In this document: positions 8,306-17,089 of the stretch, piece by piece | Position numbering within the stretch: position 1 is the first letter of the stretch | Layout: each line of letters begins with the position of its first letter | NCBI RefSeq assembly: GCF_017114915.1 | Contig: NZ_JAAUOE010000001.1 | Location: 129,283-193,282 of the forward strand | Direction: 5' to 3' | DNA length: 64,000 bases | Origin: Pseudomonas frederiksbergensis | Lineage (GTDB): Bacteria > Pseudomonadota > Gammaproteobacteria > Pseudomonadales > Pseudomonadaceae | Notes under the pieces: generated by a model | What the model was told of the DNA's origin: nothing | Database searches by the model: none | What the model saw: the letters and a program-made list of their open reading frames with translations, nothing else | Made by a program: the position numbers and the translations under genes

Positions 8306-10684
8306 ATGCGCTATTTGCTGATGTTGCTGATGTGCTTGCCCCTCCTGGCGAGCGCCGTCGAATTCGACGAGTTCACCCAGAGCCTTCCCCTGGGCCGAAC
8401 GATGCAGGTTTATGAAGATGCGAGTGGTCAGGCGAGCATTGCCGATGTCCGTGCGCAAGCCGCGGCCGGACACTTCAAGCCCCACGATAAAGCCACCCTT
8501 AATGCCGGCTATTCGCATTCGGCGTTCTGGCTGAAAATCGACCTGCAATACCGTCCGACCAACCCGTCGGCGCAACGGAGCTGGCTGCTGGAACTGGCCT
8601 ATCCGCCCCTCGATCACCTTGATCTCTACTTGCCCAATGCGGGCGGTGACTATCAATTGATCCGACAGACCGGCGATGCCTTGCCGTTCGCCACTCGCGA
8701 GATCCGTCAGAACAACTATCTGTTCGATCTGAACTTTGCGCCCGGGCAGGCGCAAACCGTGTACCTGCGTCTGCAAAGCGAAGGCTCGATTCAGGCGCCG
8801 GTCACTTTGTGGTCGAGCACGGCTTACCTTGAAGAGCAGCCGGTGCGGCTCTATGTGCTGGGGCTGATTTATGGCGTGTTGCTGGGGATGCTGGTCTACA
8901 ACCTGTTCATCTTCCTCAGCGTGCGCGACACCAGCTACCTCTATTACATCGTCTATATCGCCTCGTTCGGCTTGTATCAGCTGTCAGTGAACGGCGCGGC
9001 GGTGGAGTATTTCTGGCCGAACAATCCGTGGTGGGCCAACGCCGCGACGCCGTTTTTCATCGGCTGCTCGGGGTTGTTCGGCAGCCAGTTCGCCCGCAGC
9101 TTCTTGCAGACGGCCACCCACAGTCGCTGGGTGGACCGTGTGCTGCTGGCGCTGATTGCGTTCAGTGTCGTGGTGATCGGGTTGTCATTGATGACCCGCT
9201 ACGCCCTGGCCTTGCGCCTGGCGACCGCATTGGCACTGATCTTTACCGTGGTGATTTTCGCCGCCGGGATTTTCGCCTGGTGGCGCGGCTTGCGAGTGGC
9301 GCGGTATTTCATCATTGCCTGGTCGGCATTCCTGCTCGGTGGCATCGTCAATACCCTGATGGTGCTGGGTTATTTGCCCAACGTATTCCTGACCATGTAC
9401 GCCAGCCAGATCGGCTCGGCGATCGAAGTGGCGCTGCTGTCCCTGGCCCTGGCCGATCGCATCAACGCCATGCGTGAGCAACAGGCCCAGACGTTGTTTG
9501 ATGCCGGTCAAAAGCTCGAAGTGCTGAACCAGCAACTGGCTCGCAGTAACAAGCTCAAGGACGAATTCCTCGCCACCCTGACCCACGAACTGCGCACGCC
9601 CATGAACGGTGTGATCGGTTCATTGGAGTTGATGCAGACCGTCGAGATGAACCCTGAGCTGGAGCAATATCAGCAAACGGCCGCCGGTTCGGCGCGGGAC
9701 ATGATGCGCATGGTCAACGGCATCCTCACCCTGACCGAGTTGCAGGCCGGCAAGCTCAAGGTCTATCCGGACACGTTCAGTTTGCGCGGTGTGGTCGAGG
9801 CTTTGCGCCTGCAGTTCGATGGCAATGCGTCGAGCAAGTCGCTGGACTTCAAGGTCGAGGTGACATCCGGGCTGCCGGATCGCTTGCACGGCGACAGCGG
9901 CAAGCTGACGCAATGCCTGGAATGCCTGCTGGATAACGCGATCAAATTCACCCGGATCGGCGGATTGGCGCTGCGGGTGACGGGCAAACCAGTGGCGCCC
10001 GATCGGCTGGCACTGTCCTTTGCGGTGATCGACACCGGCATTGGCTTTACCGATTTGGGGGAGGCAACGCTGTATCAACGCTTCTTCCAGCTCGACGGCT
10101 CGATGACCCGGGAATACGGTGGTTTGGGCGTTGGCCTGGCCATTTGTCGGCAACTGGTCGAATTGCTCGGCGGGCGCCTGAGCCACCGCTCGGAACCAGG
10201 TCGCGGCAGTCGCTTCCAGCTGGACGTCGAATTCGAGCTGCCGATGGTGGAATCGGCGCCTTCGATTATCCGGCAAACCTCCCACCTGCGTTTGCCTCAG
10301 GACTGCACGGTGTTGCTGGTTGATGACAACAGCATCAATCAACTGGTGATGCGTGGCATGTTGCTCAAGCTTGGGTTCCGCGTGCGTACCGCCGACAGTG
10401 GCGTCGCCGCGCTCGATCACTTGCAGCGTGAAGCCGTTGACGCGGTGCTGCTCGATTGTCAGCTGCCGCCACTGGATGGCGCTTCGATCTGCGGCCGAAT
10501 CCGCGCCTTGCCGGGTTGCGCCGAATTACCCGTGTTCATGATTGCCCTGAGTGCGGACCGGGCTTATTGCCCGAGCGACACCTTGGTCGATTACCTGAGC
10601 AAACCGGTGAAATTTGAAGACTTGCAGGCGGCGCTTTATCGGCGGGTGCTCTGTCCAGGGCAAGGCGAAAGCGCCGACAGTTAG
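8306..10684 (+). CDS. ladS: Hybrid sensor histidine kinase LadS
   Basis: A 792-residue inner-membrane kinase. A signal peptide is followed by a periplasmic 7TMR-DISMED2 sensor domain (about 30-165), a seven-helix 7TMR-DISM region (about 185-390), a HisKA domain with phospho-accepting H427 in LTHELRTPMNG, an HATPase domain (DTGIGF, GLGVGLAI) and one receiver domain with D717 in LLDCQLP. This matches LadS, about 795 residues in P. aeruginosa, which feeds phosphate into the GacS/GacA system, raises RsmY/RsmZ sRNAs and shifts cells toward biofilm. It is divergent from thiD, the same neighbourhood as PA3974/PA3975 from memory. Confidence comes from architecture plus synteny. Confidence 0.9.
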   Translation: MRYLLMLLMCLPLLASAVEFDEFTQSLPLGRTMQVYEDASGQASIADVRAQAAAGHFKPHDKATLNAGYSHSAFWLKIDLQYRPTNPSAQRSWLLELAYPPLDHLDLYLPNAGGDYQLIRQTGDALPFATREIRQNNYLFDLNFAPGQAQTVYLRLQSEGSIQAPVTLWSSTAYLEEQPVRLYVLGLIYGVLLGMLVYNLFIFLSVRDTSYLYYIVYIASFGLYQLSVNGAAVEYFWPNNPWWANAATPFFIGCSGLFGSQFARSFLQTATHSRWVDRVLLALIAFSVVVIGLSLMTRYALALRLATALALIFTVVIFAAGIFAWWRGLRVARYFIIAWSAFLLGGIVNTLMVLGYLPNVFLTMYASQIGSAIEVALLSLALADRINAMREQQAQTLFDAGQKLEVLNQQLARSNKLKDEFLATLTHELRTPMNGVIGSLELMQTVEMNPELEQYQQTAAGSARDMMRMVNGILTLTELQAGKLKVYPDTFSLRGVVEALRLQFDGNASSKSLDFKVEVTSGLPDRLHGDSGKLTQCLECLLDNAIKFTRIGGLALRVTGKPVAPDRLALSFAVIDTGIGFTDLGEATLYQRFFQLDGSMTREYGGLGVGLAICRQLVELLGGRLSHRSEPGRGSRFQLDVEFELPMVESAPSIIRQTSHLRLPQDCTVLLVDDNSINQLVMRGMLLKLGFRVRTADSGVAALDHLQREAVDAVLLDCQLPPLDGASICGRIRALPGCAELPVFMIALSADRAYCPSDTLVDYLSKPVKFEDLQAALYRRVLCPGQGESADS

Positions 10685-10759
10685 GCAGATATGCCACTTT
10701 GTTCAACCTCGGGGCGGTGCTTAACTGAAAGTCCCTTGGCTGACCAAAGGAGCCCTGTC

Positions 10760-12409
10760 ATGAACCTGCATCAGTTCGCCGAAACCCACGAAGTCACCAA
10801 CCAGCCACCGTCGCTGGACGGTACCAACCTCTATCGCATCGACCTGCCTTTGCAGGAGTGGTCGCGGCGGTTCGATGCCGGTTGGGCCGAGTCGCGGATC
10901 GACGCGTATGGCTCATTGGCCGGCGGGCCGCTGATGGAGGCGGGGTTTGCGGCCAATCAGAACAAACCGGTGTTCGTCAGCCATGACCGTTACGGCCATC
11001 GCATCGACCTGGTGGAATTTCACCCGGCTTACCACGAGTTGATGCGCACGGCGGTGGAGCATGGCCTGACAGGCTTGCCCTGGACCGACCCGCAACCGGG
11101 CGCCCACGTGGCCCGCGCCTCCATGACGTATTTGCACAGTCAGGCAGAGGCCGGCAGCGGTTGCCCGTTGACCATGACCTTCGCCAGCGTCCCGGCGATG
11201 CGCCTGCAGCCGGATCTGGCCGAACAATGGCTGCCGAAAATCCTCGCCACCGAATACGACCCGCGTAATGTCGGCATGGCCCACAAGGCCGGGGTTACCA
11301 TCGGCATGGCGATGACCGAGAAACAGGGCGGCACCGATGTGCGGGCCAATACCACCAAGGCGTATCCGGTCGGCGCCAGCGGTCCGGGCCAGGCGTATGA
11401 ACTGGTGGGCCACAAGTGGTTCTGTTCGGCGCCAATGTGCGATGCCTTCCTGACCCTGGCCCAGACCGACAAGGGTTTGACCTGTTTCCTGCTGCCGCGT
11501 CATCGCCCGGACGACACGCGCAATCAGTTCTACATACAGCGGCTGAAGAACAAACTCGGCAACTGGTCCAACGCCTCCAGCGAGGTGGAGTTCCGTGGCG
11601 CCCTGGCCTGGATGGTCGGTGAAGAGGGACGGGGCGTTCCGACCATCATCGAAATGGTCGCCATGACCCGCTTCGATTGCATGGTCGGTTCCAGCGCGCT
11701 GATGCGCCAGGCGCTGACCCAGGCCAGCCATCACTGCGCCCATCGCAAGGTCGGTGGCAAGTTGCTCAGCGAACAACCCTTGATGCAAAACGTACTGGCC
11801 GACCTGGCCCTGGAGAGCGAAGCCGCGTTGGCCTTGAGCCTGCGCATGGGCCGGGCGCTGGATCATCTGGCAGACGAGCACGAAGCGAAATTCGCCCGGC
11901 TGGTGACGGCGGTGGGCAAGTACTGGATCTGCAAGCGTGCGCCCGCGATGATCAACGAAGCGGCCGAATGCATGGGCGGCGCCGGTTATGTCGAAGAAAG
12001 CATCCTGGCGCGGCTGTACCGTGAGGCACCGGTCAACTCGACGTGGGAAGGCTCCGGCAACGTGCAATGCCTCGACGTATTGCGCGCACTGTCGAAAGAA
12101 CCGGGTGTGCTCGATGTGCTGTTCAGCGAGTTGGGTGATGGTCATGGCGACAAACGTCTGGCCGCGCACATCAGCCAGTTACAGGCGGCGTTCAAGGACA
12201 CCGATGACATTCAATACCGCGCCCGCCAGCTCACCGAAGACATCGCCTTGGGGCTGCAGGCCAAGCTGTTGCTGGAGGCTGGCAATGCGGCGGTCAGTGA
12301 TGCGTTCATCGCCAGCCGCCTCGGTTCGGCCGGGCGGGTGTATGGAACGTTGCCGCGCGGGCTGGATGTGGAAGCGATTGTGGCTCGGTCGACTCCGCAA
12401 GGGTTTTGA
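10760..12409 (+). CDS. AidB-like acyl-CoA dehydrogenase
   Basis: A 549-residue flavoprotein of the acyl-CoA dehydrogenase superfamily, longer than the usual 380-400 residues and matching the AidB branch in length. Signatures include MTEKQGGTDVRAN, GHKWFCSAPM and the C-terminal AECMGGAGYVEES followed by NSTWEGSGNVQCLD, both typical of AidB/isovaleryl-CoA-like members. E. coli AidB is induced by alkylation damage and binds DNA; whether this protein does so is unknown. ATG 10760 has AAAGGAG upstream and is preferred to a start 23 codons earlier. From memory it corresponds to PA3972; the TetR gene present at that point in PAO1 is absent here. Confidence 0.88.
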   Translation: MNLHQFAETHEVTNQPPSLDGTNLYRIDLPLQEWSRRFDAGWAESRIDAYGSLAGGPLMEAGFAANQNKPVFVSHDRYGHRIDLVEFHPAYHELMRTAVEHGLTGLPWTDPQPGAHVARASMTYLHSQAEAGSGCPLTMTFASVPAMRLQPDLAEQWLPKILATEYDPRNVGMAHKAGVTIGMAMTEKQGGTDVRANTTKAYPVGASGPGQAYELVGHKWFCSAPMCDAFLTLAQTDKGLTCFLLPRHRPDDTRNQFYIQRLKNKLGNWSNASSEVEFRGALAWMVGEEGRGVPTIIEMVAMTRFDCMVGSSALMRQALTQASHHCAHRKVGGKLLSEQPLMQNVLADLALESEAALALSLRMGRALDHLADEHEAKFARLVTAVGKYWICKRAPAMINEAAECMGGAGYVEESILARLYREAPVNSTWEGSGNVQCLDVLRALSKEPGVLDVLFSELGDGHGDKRLAAHISQLQAAFKDTDDIQYRARQLTEDIALGLQAKLLLEAGNAAVSDAFIASRLGSAGRVYGTLPRGLDVEAIVARSTPQGF

Positions 12410-12494
12410 CGGTTGCGATCTTTTTTCACTGTTCCCGTGAAGCGATGATGCAGGCAAGATGAAGGTCTGCAAGTCAGAACACAGGAAGCTGATC

Positions 12495-13958
12495 GTGACC
12501 GAAGCGTTTATTGTCGTTCAAACCGCCGAGCAAGCCGTGGACCGGCTTGCTGTCTTGCACGAGCGTGCAACCACAGCGCTGAATCAGGCGCTCAAGCGTT
12601 ATCTCAAGGATCGCGTCGAGCCGGACGCTGAACAGCGTGCTCTGTTTCGTTATCCCGAGTTGCGTCTGACCTACCTTTGCCAGGGCGAAGTCCCACAGAC
12701 CACTCGCGCCTATGCCAAGGTTCAGTTGCCGGGGACCTACAGCGTCACCGTCACTCATCCGGCAGCCTTTCGCAAATACCTGCTGGAACAACTCGTTCCG
12801 TTGATGCACGACTTCACCGTGACCGTGGAAGTCGGCGTCAGCCAACAAAACATTCCTTATCCGTACGTGGTCGAGCAGGGCGATGAACTGGCCGGCTCCG
12901 GCGTCACCGCGGCGGTGTTGGCGCGGGTGTTCCCGAGTACCGATTTGTCGGCCGCCACCGATGGCATCGCCGATGGCTTGTACGATTGGGAAAACACCGA
13001 TCCGTTGCCACTGGCCCTGTTCGATGCCGCGCGGGTGGACTTCTCCCTGCGCCGGCTGGTGCATTACACCGGCAGCGACTGGCGCCATGTGCAACCGTGG
13101 ATTCTGCTGACCAACTACCACCGCTACGTCGACCAGTTCATCGTTCATGGCCTGGAGCAGCTGCGCAAAGACCCGCGTTTCGTGCGCATGGTGTTACCGG
13201 GCAACGTGATCATCGAAAAGGGCATGGACCACGGTGAAGCGTCGGCGATTGCCGCGGGCGTGGTCTGGCATCGTTATCAGATGCCGGCCTATCACCTGAT
13301 CGCCAGCGACGGCCATGGCGTGACCCTGGTGAACATCGGCGTCGGCCCGTCCAACGCCAAGAACATCACTGATCACCTGGCGGTGCTGCGTCCACATTGC
13401 TGGCTGATGATCGGTCACTGCGGCGGCTTGCGGCAGTCGCAGACCATTGGCGATTACGTGCTGGCCCACGCTTACATGCGCCGCGACGGGATTCTCGACC
13501 GGGTGGTGCCGCCCAACATTCCGATTCCGGCCCTGGCCGAAGTGCAGTTGGCGTTGCAGCAAGCGGCGGCCAACATCACCGGGGAGAAGGGCGACGAACT
13601 GAAGAAACGCCTGCGTACCGGCACTGTGCTGACCTACGACGACCGTAACTGGGAACTGCGCTGGGCGCAGGAGCGTCCGCTGATCAACCTGTCCCGCGCC
13701 GTGGCGGTGGACATGGAAAGCGGCACCATCGCCGCCCAGGGTTACCGCTTGCGGGTGCCGTACGGCACGTTGCTGTGTGTGTCGGATAAACCGTTGCACA
13801 GTGAAATCAAACTGCCGGGTTCGGCCAACGCCTTCTATGAACGCGCGGTCAGCCAGCACTTGAAGATCGGCATCGAAGCGGTGGATCTGTTGCGCACCGA
13901 ACTCAACTCGCTGCACTCGCGCAAACTGCGCAGCTTCGACGAGCCGCCGTTCCGCTAA
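12495..13958 (+). CDS. amn: AMP nucleosidase
   Basis: A 487-residue enzyme hydrolysing AMP to adenine and ribose-5-phosphate. The N-terminal AMP nucleosidase domain (about 1-170) precedes a nucleoside-phosphorylase-like catalytic domain with GHCGGLRQSQ, VDMESGTIAAQGY and CVSDKPLHSE. The start is taken as GTG 12495 (VTEAFIVVQ) because AGGAAG lies 7 bp upstream. An ATG 12 codons earlier (12459) is possible but has a poorer ribosome-binding site. It is transcribed alone. Confidence 0.93.
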   Translation: MTEAFIVVQTAEQAVDRLAVLHERATTALNQALKRYLKDRVEPDAEQRALFRYPELRLTYLCQGEVPQTTRAYAKVQLPGTYSVTVTHPAAFRKYLLEQLVPLMHDFTVTVEVGVSQQNIPYPYVVEQGDELAGSGVTAAVLARVFPSTDLSAATDGIADGLYDWENTDPLPLALFDAARVDFSLRRLVHYTGSDWRHVQPWILLTNYHRYVDQFIVHGLEQLRKDPRFVRMVLPGNVIIEKGMDHGEASAIAAGVVWHRYQMPAYHLIASDGHGVTLVNIGVGPSNAKNITDHLAVLRPHCWLMIGHCGGLRQSQTIGDYVLAHAYMRRDGILDRVVPPNIPIPALAEVQLALQQAAANITGEKGDELKKRLRTGTVLTYDDRNWELRWAQERPLINLSRAVAVDMESGTIAAQGYRLRVPYGTLLCVSDKPLHSEIKLPGSANAFYERAVSQHLKIGIEAVDLLRTELNSLHSRKLRSFDEPPFR

Positions 13959-14030
13959 CGGTTTGTCATGGTCATTTGGCGGTCGGGGCACTAGCATGGT
14001 GAGCCCTGACCGTTAGATGTTCCTTTGCTC

Positions 14031-14666
14031 ATGTCTCGTCCACAACGTCCCGTCTCTCGCCGCCCTGGCGCGAACAACCCGCAATCAGCCCCCCGCCGTG
14101 TCGCCAAAGCGCCGCCGGCCGAGCCGAAGCTGATCCTGTTCAACAAGCCTTTCGATGTGCTGACGCAATTCAGCGATGGCGAAGGGCGGGCGACGCTCAA
14201 GGACTTTATCGAGATTCCGGGGATTTACCCGGCAGGACGGCTGGACCGTGACAGTGAAGGCTTGTTGCTGCTGACCAACGACGGCCAGCTTCAGGCGCGG
14301 ATTGCCGACCCGAAACACAAACTGGCCAAGACCTACTGGGTGCAAGTGGAAGGCGAGCCAACCGCTGAGCAGTTGCAGCGTTTGCGCGATGGCGTTGAGT
14401 TGAACGACGGCATGACCTTGCCCGCCGAGGCGCGGCAGCTTGATGAGCCTGAGCTGTGGCCACGCAACCCGCCAGTACGCTTTCGCAAAAGCGTGCCGAC
14501 CAGTTGGCTGGAGCTGGTGATTCGCGAAGGCCGTAACCGTCAGGTGCGGCGCATGACCGCGGCGGTCGGCTTGCCGACGTTACGCCTGGTGCGGGTCAGA
14601 ATCGGTGACTGGTCGATCGAAGGGCTCGATCAGGGCCAGTGGAAGGAAGTGCCGGCGCGTTTATAG
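14031..14666 (+). CDS. rluE: RluE-type 23S rRNA pseudouridine synthase
   Basis: A 211-residue RsuA/RluB/E/F-family pseudouridine synthase without an S4 domain, consistent with RluE, which modifies U2457 of 23S rRNA. The catalytic aspartate is D72 in [15 protein letters not shown]. The RNA-binding signature [16 protein letters not shown] lies near the C terminus. The first 30 residues are basic and probably disordered. Its last 6 bp overlap the convergent DUF2788 gene. Confidence 0.88.
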   Translation: MSRPQRPVSRRPGANNPQSAPRRVAKAPPAEPKLILFNKPFDVLTQFSDGEGRATLKDFIEIPGIYPAGRLDRDSEGLLLLTNDGQLQARIADPKHKLAKTYWVQVEGEPTAEQLQRLRDGVELNDGMTLPAEARQLDEPELWPRNPPVRFRKSVPTSWLELVIREGRNRQVRRMTAAVGLPTLRLVRVRIGDWSIEGLDQGQWKEVPARL

Positions 14667-14870
14667 CGTGCCGGTTTCGATCAGGCCGATGACCACGCTT
14701 TTGATCACGAACGCGGCCACGCCCAGCCCCAGTACAAAGAACAGAATGAACGAGCCGAAACGCCCGGCCTTGGATTTCTTTGCCAGATCCCAGACGATGA
14801 AACCCATGAAAATGATCAGAATGCTGACCAGACCGGTCATCATCCACTCTTCGAAAACGGCAGGATCCAT
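14661..14870 (-). CDS. DUF2788 small membrane protein
   Basis: A 69-residue inner-membrane protein with two hydrophobic helices (about 12-28 and 40-63) separated by a basic loop, [13 protein letters not shown]. It matches the DUF2788 family of proteobacteria, function unknown. GGAG lies 8 bp before the ATG. It is convergent with rluE and the 3' ends overlap by 6 bp. Confidence 0.82.
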   Translation of the reverse strand: MDPAVFEEWMMTGLVSILIIFMGFIVWDLAKKSKAGRFGSFILFFVLGLGVAAFVIKSVVIGLIETGTL

Positions 14871-14984
14871 CGAACATCTCCAGCGCGGGCGGGGCTAAAA
14901 AGGCGGGGGGAGTATACGCCAAGGGGGAATGGCGGGGTATGGACCTGCGTCGGTGTGCCGCAGTCATTCGTCGCCTTGGGCAGT

Positions 14985-15095
14985 GATCGTTCCCACGCTC
15001 TGCGTGGGAATGCCGCCATGGACGCTCCGCGTCCGCTGTAGATCGTTACGCAGAGCGTCACAGGATGCATTCCCACGCGGAGCGTGGGAACGATC
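14985..15095. repeat. Palindromic intergenic repeat, copy 2 of 3
   Basis: Same element as at 4222-4321 and 38890-38998. It starts GATCGTTCCCACGCTCTGCG, ends GCGTGGGAACGATC and has an inner inverted pair built on GACGCTCCGCGTC-type sequence. It fills most of the gap between the DUF2788 gene and the lrp-like gene. Confidence 0.87.
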
Positions 15096-15112
15096 AGGTC
15101 AGAAGGGGCGTC

Positions 15113-15592
15113 TCAGCTGCGCAAATGAGTTAAAGGCAACTCAGTGCTGTTGAGCACCTGGTTCAACACAAAACTCGACCGCACACTGGTCACCCCTTCA
15201 ATCCGGGTCAGATGCCCCAGCAGCAGTTTCTGATAGTGATCCATGTCCGGTACCACTACCTTGAGCTGATAATCCGCATCCATCCCCGTCACCAGGCTGC
15301 ATTCCAGCACCTGCGGCAAAGTGCGAATGGCGGCTTCGAAGTTCTCGAAGCGTTCGGGTGTATGGCGGTCCATGCCGATCAGCACGTAGGCTGTCAGGCT
15401 CAGGCCGAGCATCTTGCGGTCGAGCAAGGCGACCTGGCGGGAGATGTAGCCGTCGTCTTCCAGTTGCTTGACCCGCCGCGAACAAGGCGAAGGCGACAGG
15501 CCGATGCGTTCGGCCAGCTCCTGATTGGAGATGCGTGCGTCGCGCTGCAATTCCGCCAAAATGCTCAGGTCGTATCGGTCGAGTTTGCTCAT
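15113..15592 (-). CDS. Lrp/AsnC-family transcriptional regulator
   Basis: A 159-residue regulator with an N-terminal winged HTH (about 1-60; LDRYDLSILAELQRDARISNQELAERIG) and a C-terminal RAM/AsnC ligand-binding domain (about 65-150). Such proteins form octamers and sense amino acids. The start MSKLDRYD is preferred to an ATG six codons earlier. Its target is not evident: the divergent gene is a DUF6515 protein about 450 bp away. ATTGCG repeats upstream may be its own operator. Confidence 0.9.
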   Translation of the reverse strand: MSKLDRYDLSILAELQRDARISNQELAERIGLSPSPCSRRVKQLEDDGYISRQVALLDRKMLGLSLTAYVLIGMDRHTPERFENFEAAIRTLPQVLECSLVTGMDADYQLKVVVPDMDHYQKLLLGHLTRIEGVTSVRSSFVLNQVLNSTELPLTHLRS

Positions 15593-15614
15593 CAAACAGG
15601 CCTTTGTCATAACT

Positions 15615-15683
15615 ATTGCGACAGATTATCTATCCTGAGTTAAAAATTGCGCAAGTGATGTTTATTTAAGCAATCTTCGCAAT
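15615..15683. promoter_or_regulatory. Candidate operator of the Lrp-like regulator
   Basis: ATTGCG occurs at 15615-15620, again within ATTGCGCAA at 15646-15654, and in reverse as CGCAAT at 15678-15683, all within 70 AT-rich bp directly upstream of the lrp-like gene. Lrp proteins often bind such phased inverted half-sites. Inference only. Confidence 0.35.
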
Positions 15684-15704
15684 CCTCTGTCGGTGCTCCG
15701 GGCC

Positions 15705-15907
15705 TATGCTTATCACCAGAATCACTGCTCGGACAAACAGTCCAGTGCGGCTCGCCCAATCAGGCCAGCTGCGGTCGCCACCCCCACCGGGGCTGTGTCG
15801 ACCCCCGAGCTACACACTGTCCAGAAGACGGCGTGAGGTGAGCCGACGTCATAAGCGTCGAGCACGGACGAAGTTCTCAAAGGGAGGCCGACGGGTCTCC
15901 CTTTTTT
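15705..15907 (+). ncRNA. Candidate small RNA or attenuated leader
   Basis: A TATGCT -10-like box (15705-15710) leads into about 170 bp with no convincing coding frame, ending at a strong intrinsic terminator (15879-15907). The transcript would end about 130 bp before the next gene, so it is either a free sRNA or the terminated leader of the DUF6515 gene. No known RNA family was recognised. Confidence 0.35.
15879..15907 (+). terminator. Strong intrinsic terminator inside an intergenic region
   Basis: AAAGGGAG pairs exactly with CTCCCTTT around a 10-nt loop, followed by more T residues. On the plus strand no upstream protein gene ends here, so it must end a non-coding transcript or an attenuated leader. 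Confidence 0.75.
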
Positions 15908-16039
15908 CTTGCCCGCCATTTGGCATGCCCTTAATAAAGAGCCGCTCAATAAATAAGTGGAGGACTGATAACCTGTTGCAGAACCGGCCTGCGCTTTCCC
16001 AGTCTTACGTACAGGCCCTAACCCGCAGCGAGGAAAAGC

Positions 16040-17089
16040 ATGAAGTCGCGCATCTGGCGTATGGCCGGTGTTGGTTTGCTGTGTGTGAGTATCACTACGC
16101 AATCGCTGGCCGATGAACCGCAAAACCGTGGCCCCGATGGCGGGCAACGTGGGCCGGATCATCAGGGCAACGAGCAGGGCCAGGGCCGTGGCGGCAGCAA
16201 ACAGCCACGCCCGCAGAACACCGAAATCATTCGTGGCGACAACAGCCGTCAGTTCGAGCGCCACGACCCGAATCAGGGCGGTCAGTGGCAGAACCGTGCG
16301 CCGCACGAGTCCAAGAATCAGGGCGATCAGTGGCAGAGCCGTCCCCTGCACGATGCCAACGTTCAGGAGCGAGCGGCGCAACAACCGAGTAACAATCTGC
16401 CGATCCAGGGCCGACCCGATACCGTGCGCCAGACCCAGGAACCCCGGCGTGGCTACTATCAGGACGAACCGCGGCGTAACAATTACAACCAGCAATGGCA
16501 GACCGTGGGGCGGGACTCGCGTCACGATGACCGTCGCTGGCCTGGTCGCCCGGATGGGCGCGGCACTGGCTGGGGCCCCGGCCCGCAGTATCGCCCGGGG
16601 TACGTGATCGACCGTTTCCCGGACCGTCACTTCCGTGTGCCGTATCGTGGCCAGGATTATTACTATTCCGGCGGTTACTGGTATCGCCCGCAAGGTCCGC
16701 GTTATGTAGTGGTTCTGCCACCTCGCGGGATTCGTGTCAGTTACCTGCCCGATTACGCCCGTGAAGTGTGGATCGGCGGTGCGCTGTTGTTCCTGGCGGC
16801 TGGCGCGTATTACGCCTATCAGGAGAGCACTCGGGATTACGTCGTGGTCGAACCGCCCGTACAGCCGCAACCGGTCGGCAGTGGCTATGACGTGGTGGCG
16901 TATCCGGCCAACGGCCAGTCGCCGGAGGAGGTCAGTCGGGACGGTTACGAGTGCTATCGCTGGGCGGTGGAGCAGAGCGGTTTCGATCCGCGCACCGTGA
17001 CCTATCAACCGGCTCCGTCGGTGGTGCAAGCCTATCGCCAGGCCCAGGGCAACTGCCTGAGCAGTCGCGGTTATCAGGTGAGTTACTGA
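16040..17089 (+). CDS. DUF6515-family exported Gln/Arg-rich protein
   Basis: A 349-residue protein. A signal peptide (about 1-24, ending SLADE) is followed by a long low-complexity region rich in Q, R, N, G and P (about 25-185), then a Tyr-rich segment (GQDYYYSGGYWYRP), one hydrophobic helix (IGGALLFLAAGAYYAY, about 245-262) and a C-terminal domain with two cysteines (YECYRWAVEQ and NCLSSRGY). The architecture matches DUF6515, function unknown, probably envelope-associated. The start has AGGAAAA upstream. The last 7 bp overlap the convergent CDF gene. Confidence 0.75.
   Translation: MKSRIWRMAGVGLLCVSITTQSLADEPQNRGPDGGQRGPDHQGNEQGQGRGGSKQPRPQNTEIIRGDNSRQFERHDPNQGGQWQNRAPHESKNQGDQWQSRPLHDANVQERAAQQPSNNLPIQGRPDTVRQTQEPRRGYYQDEPRRNNYNQQWQTVGRDSRHDDRRWPGRPDGRGTGWGPGPQYRPGYVIDRFPDRHFRVPYRGQDYYYSGGYWYRPQGPRYVVVLPPRGIRVSYLPDYAREVWIGGALLFLAAGAYYAYQESTRDYVVVEPPVQPQPVGSGYDVVAYPANGQSPEEVSRDGYECYRWAVEQSGFDPRTVTYQPAPSVVQAYRQAQGNCLSSRGYQVSY

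Noticed and set aside
13968..14012. Hairpin GGTCGGGGC...GCCCTGACC after amn as a terminator
   Set aside because: The stem is imperfect and has no T-tract; too weak to list as a feature.
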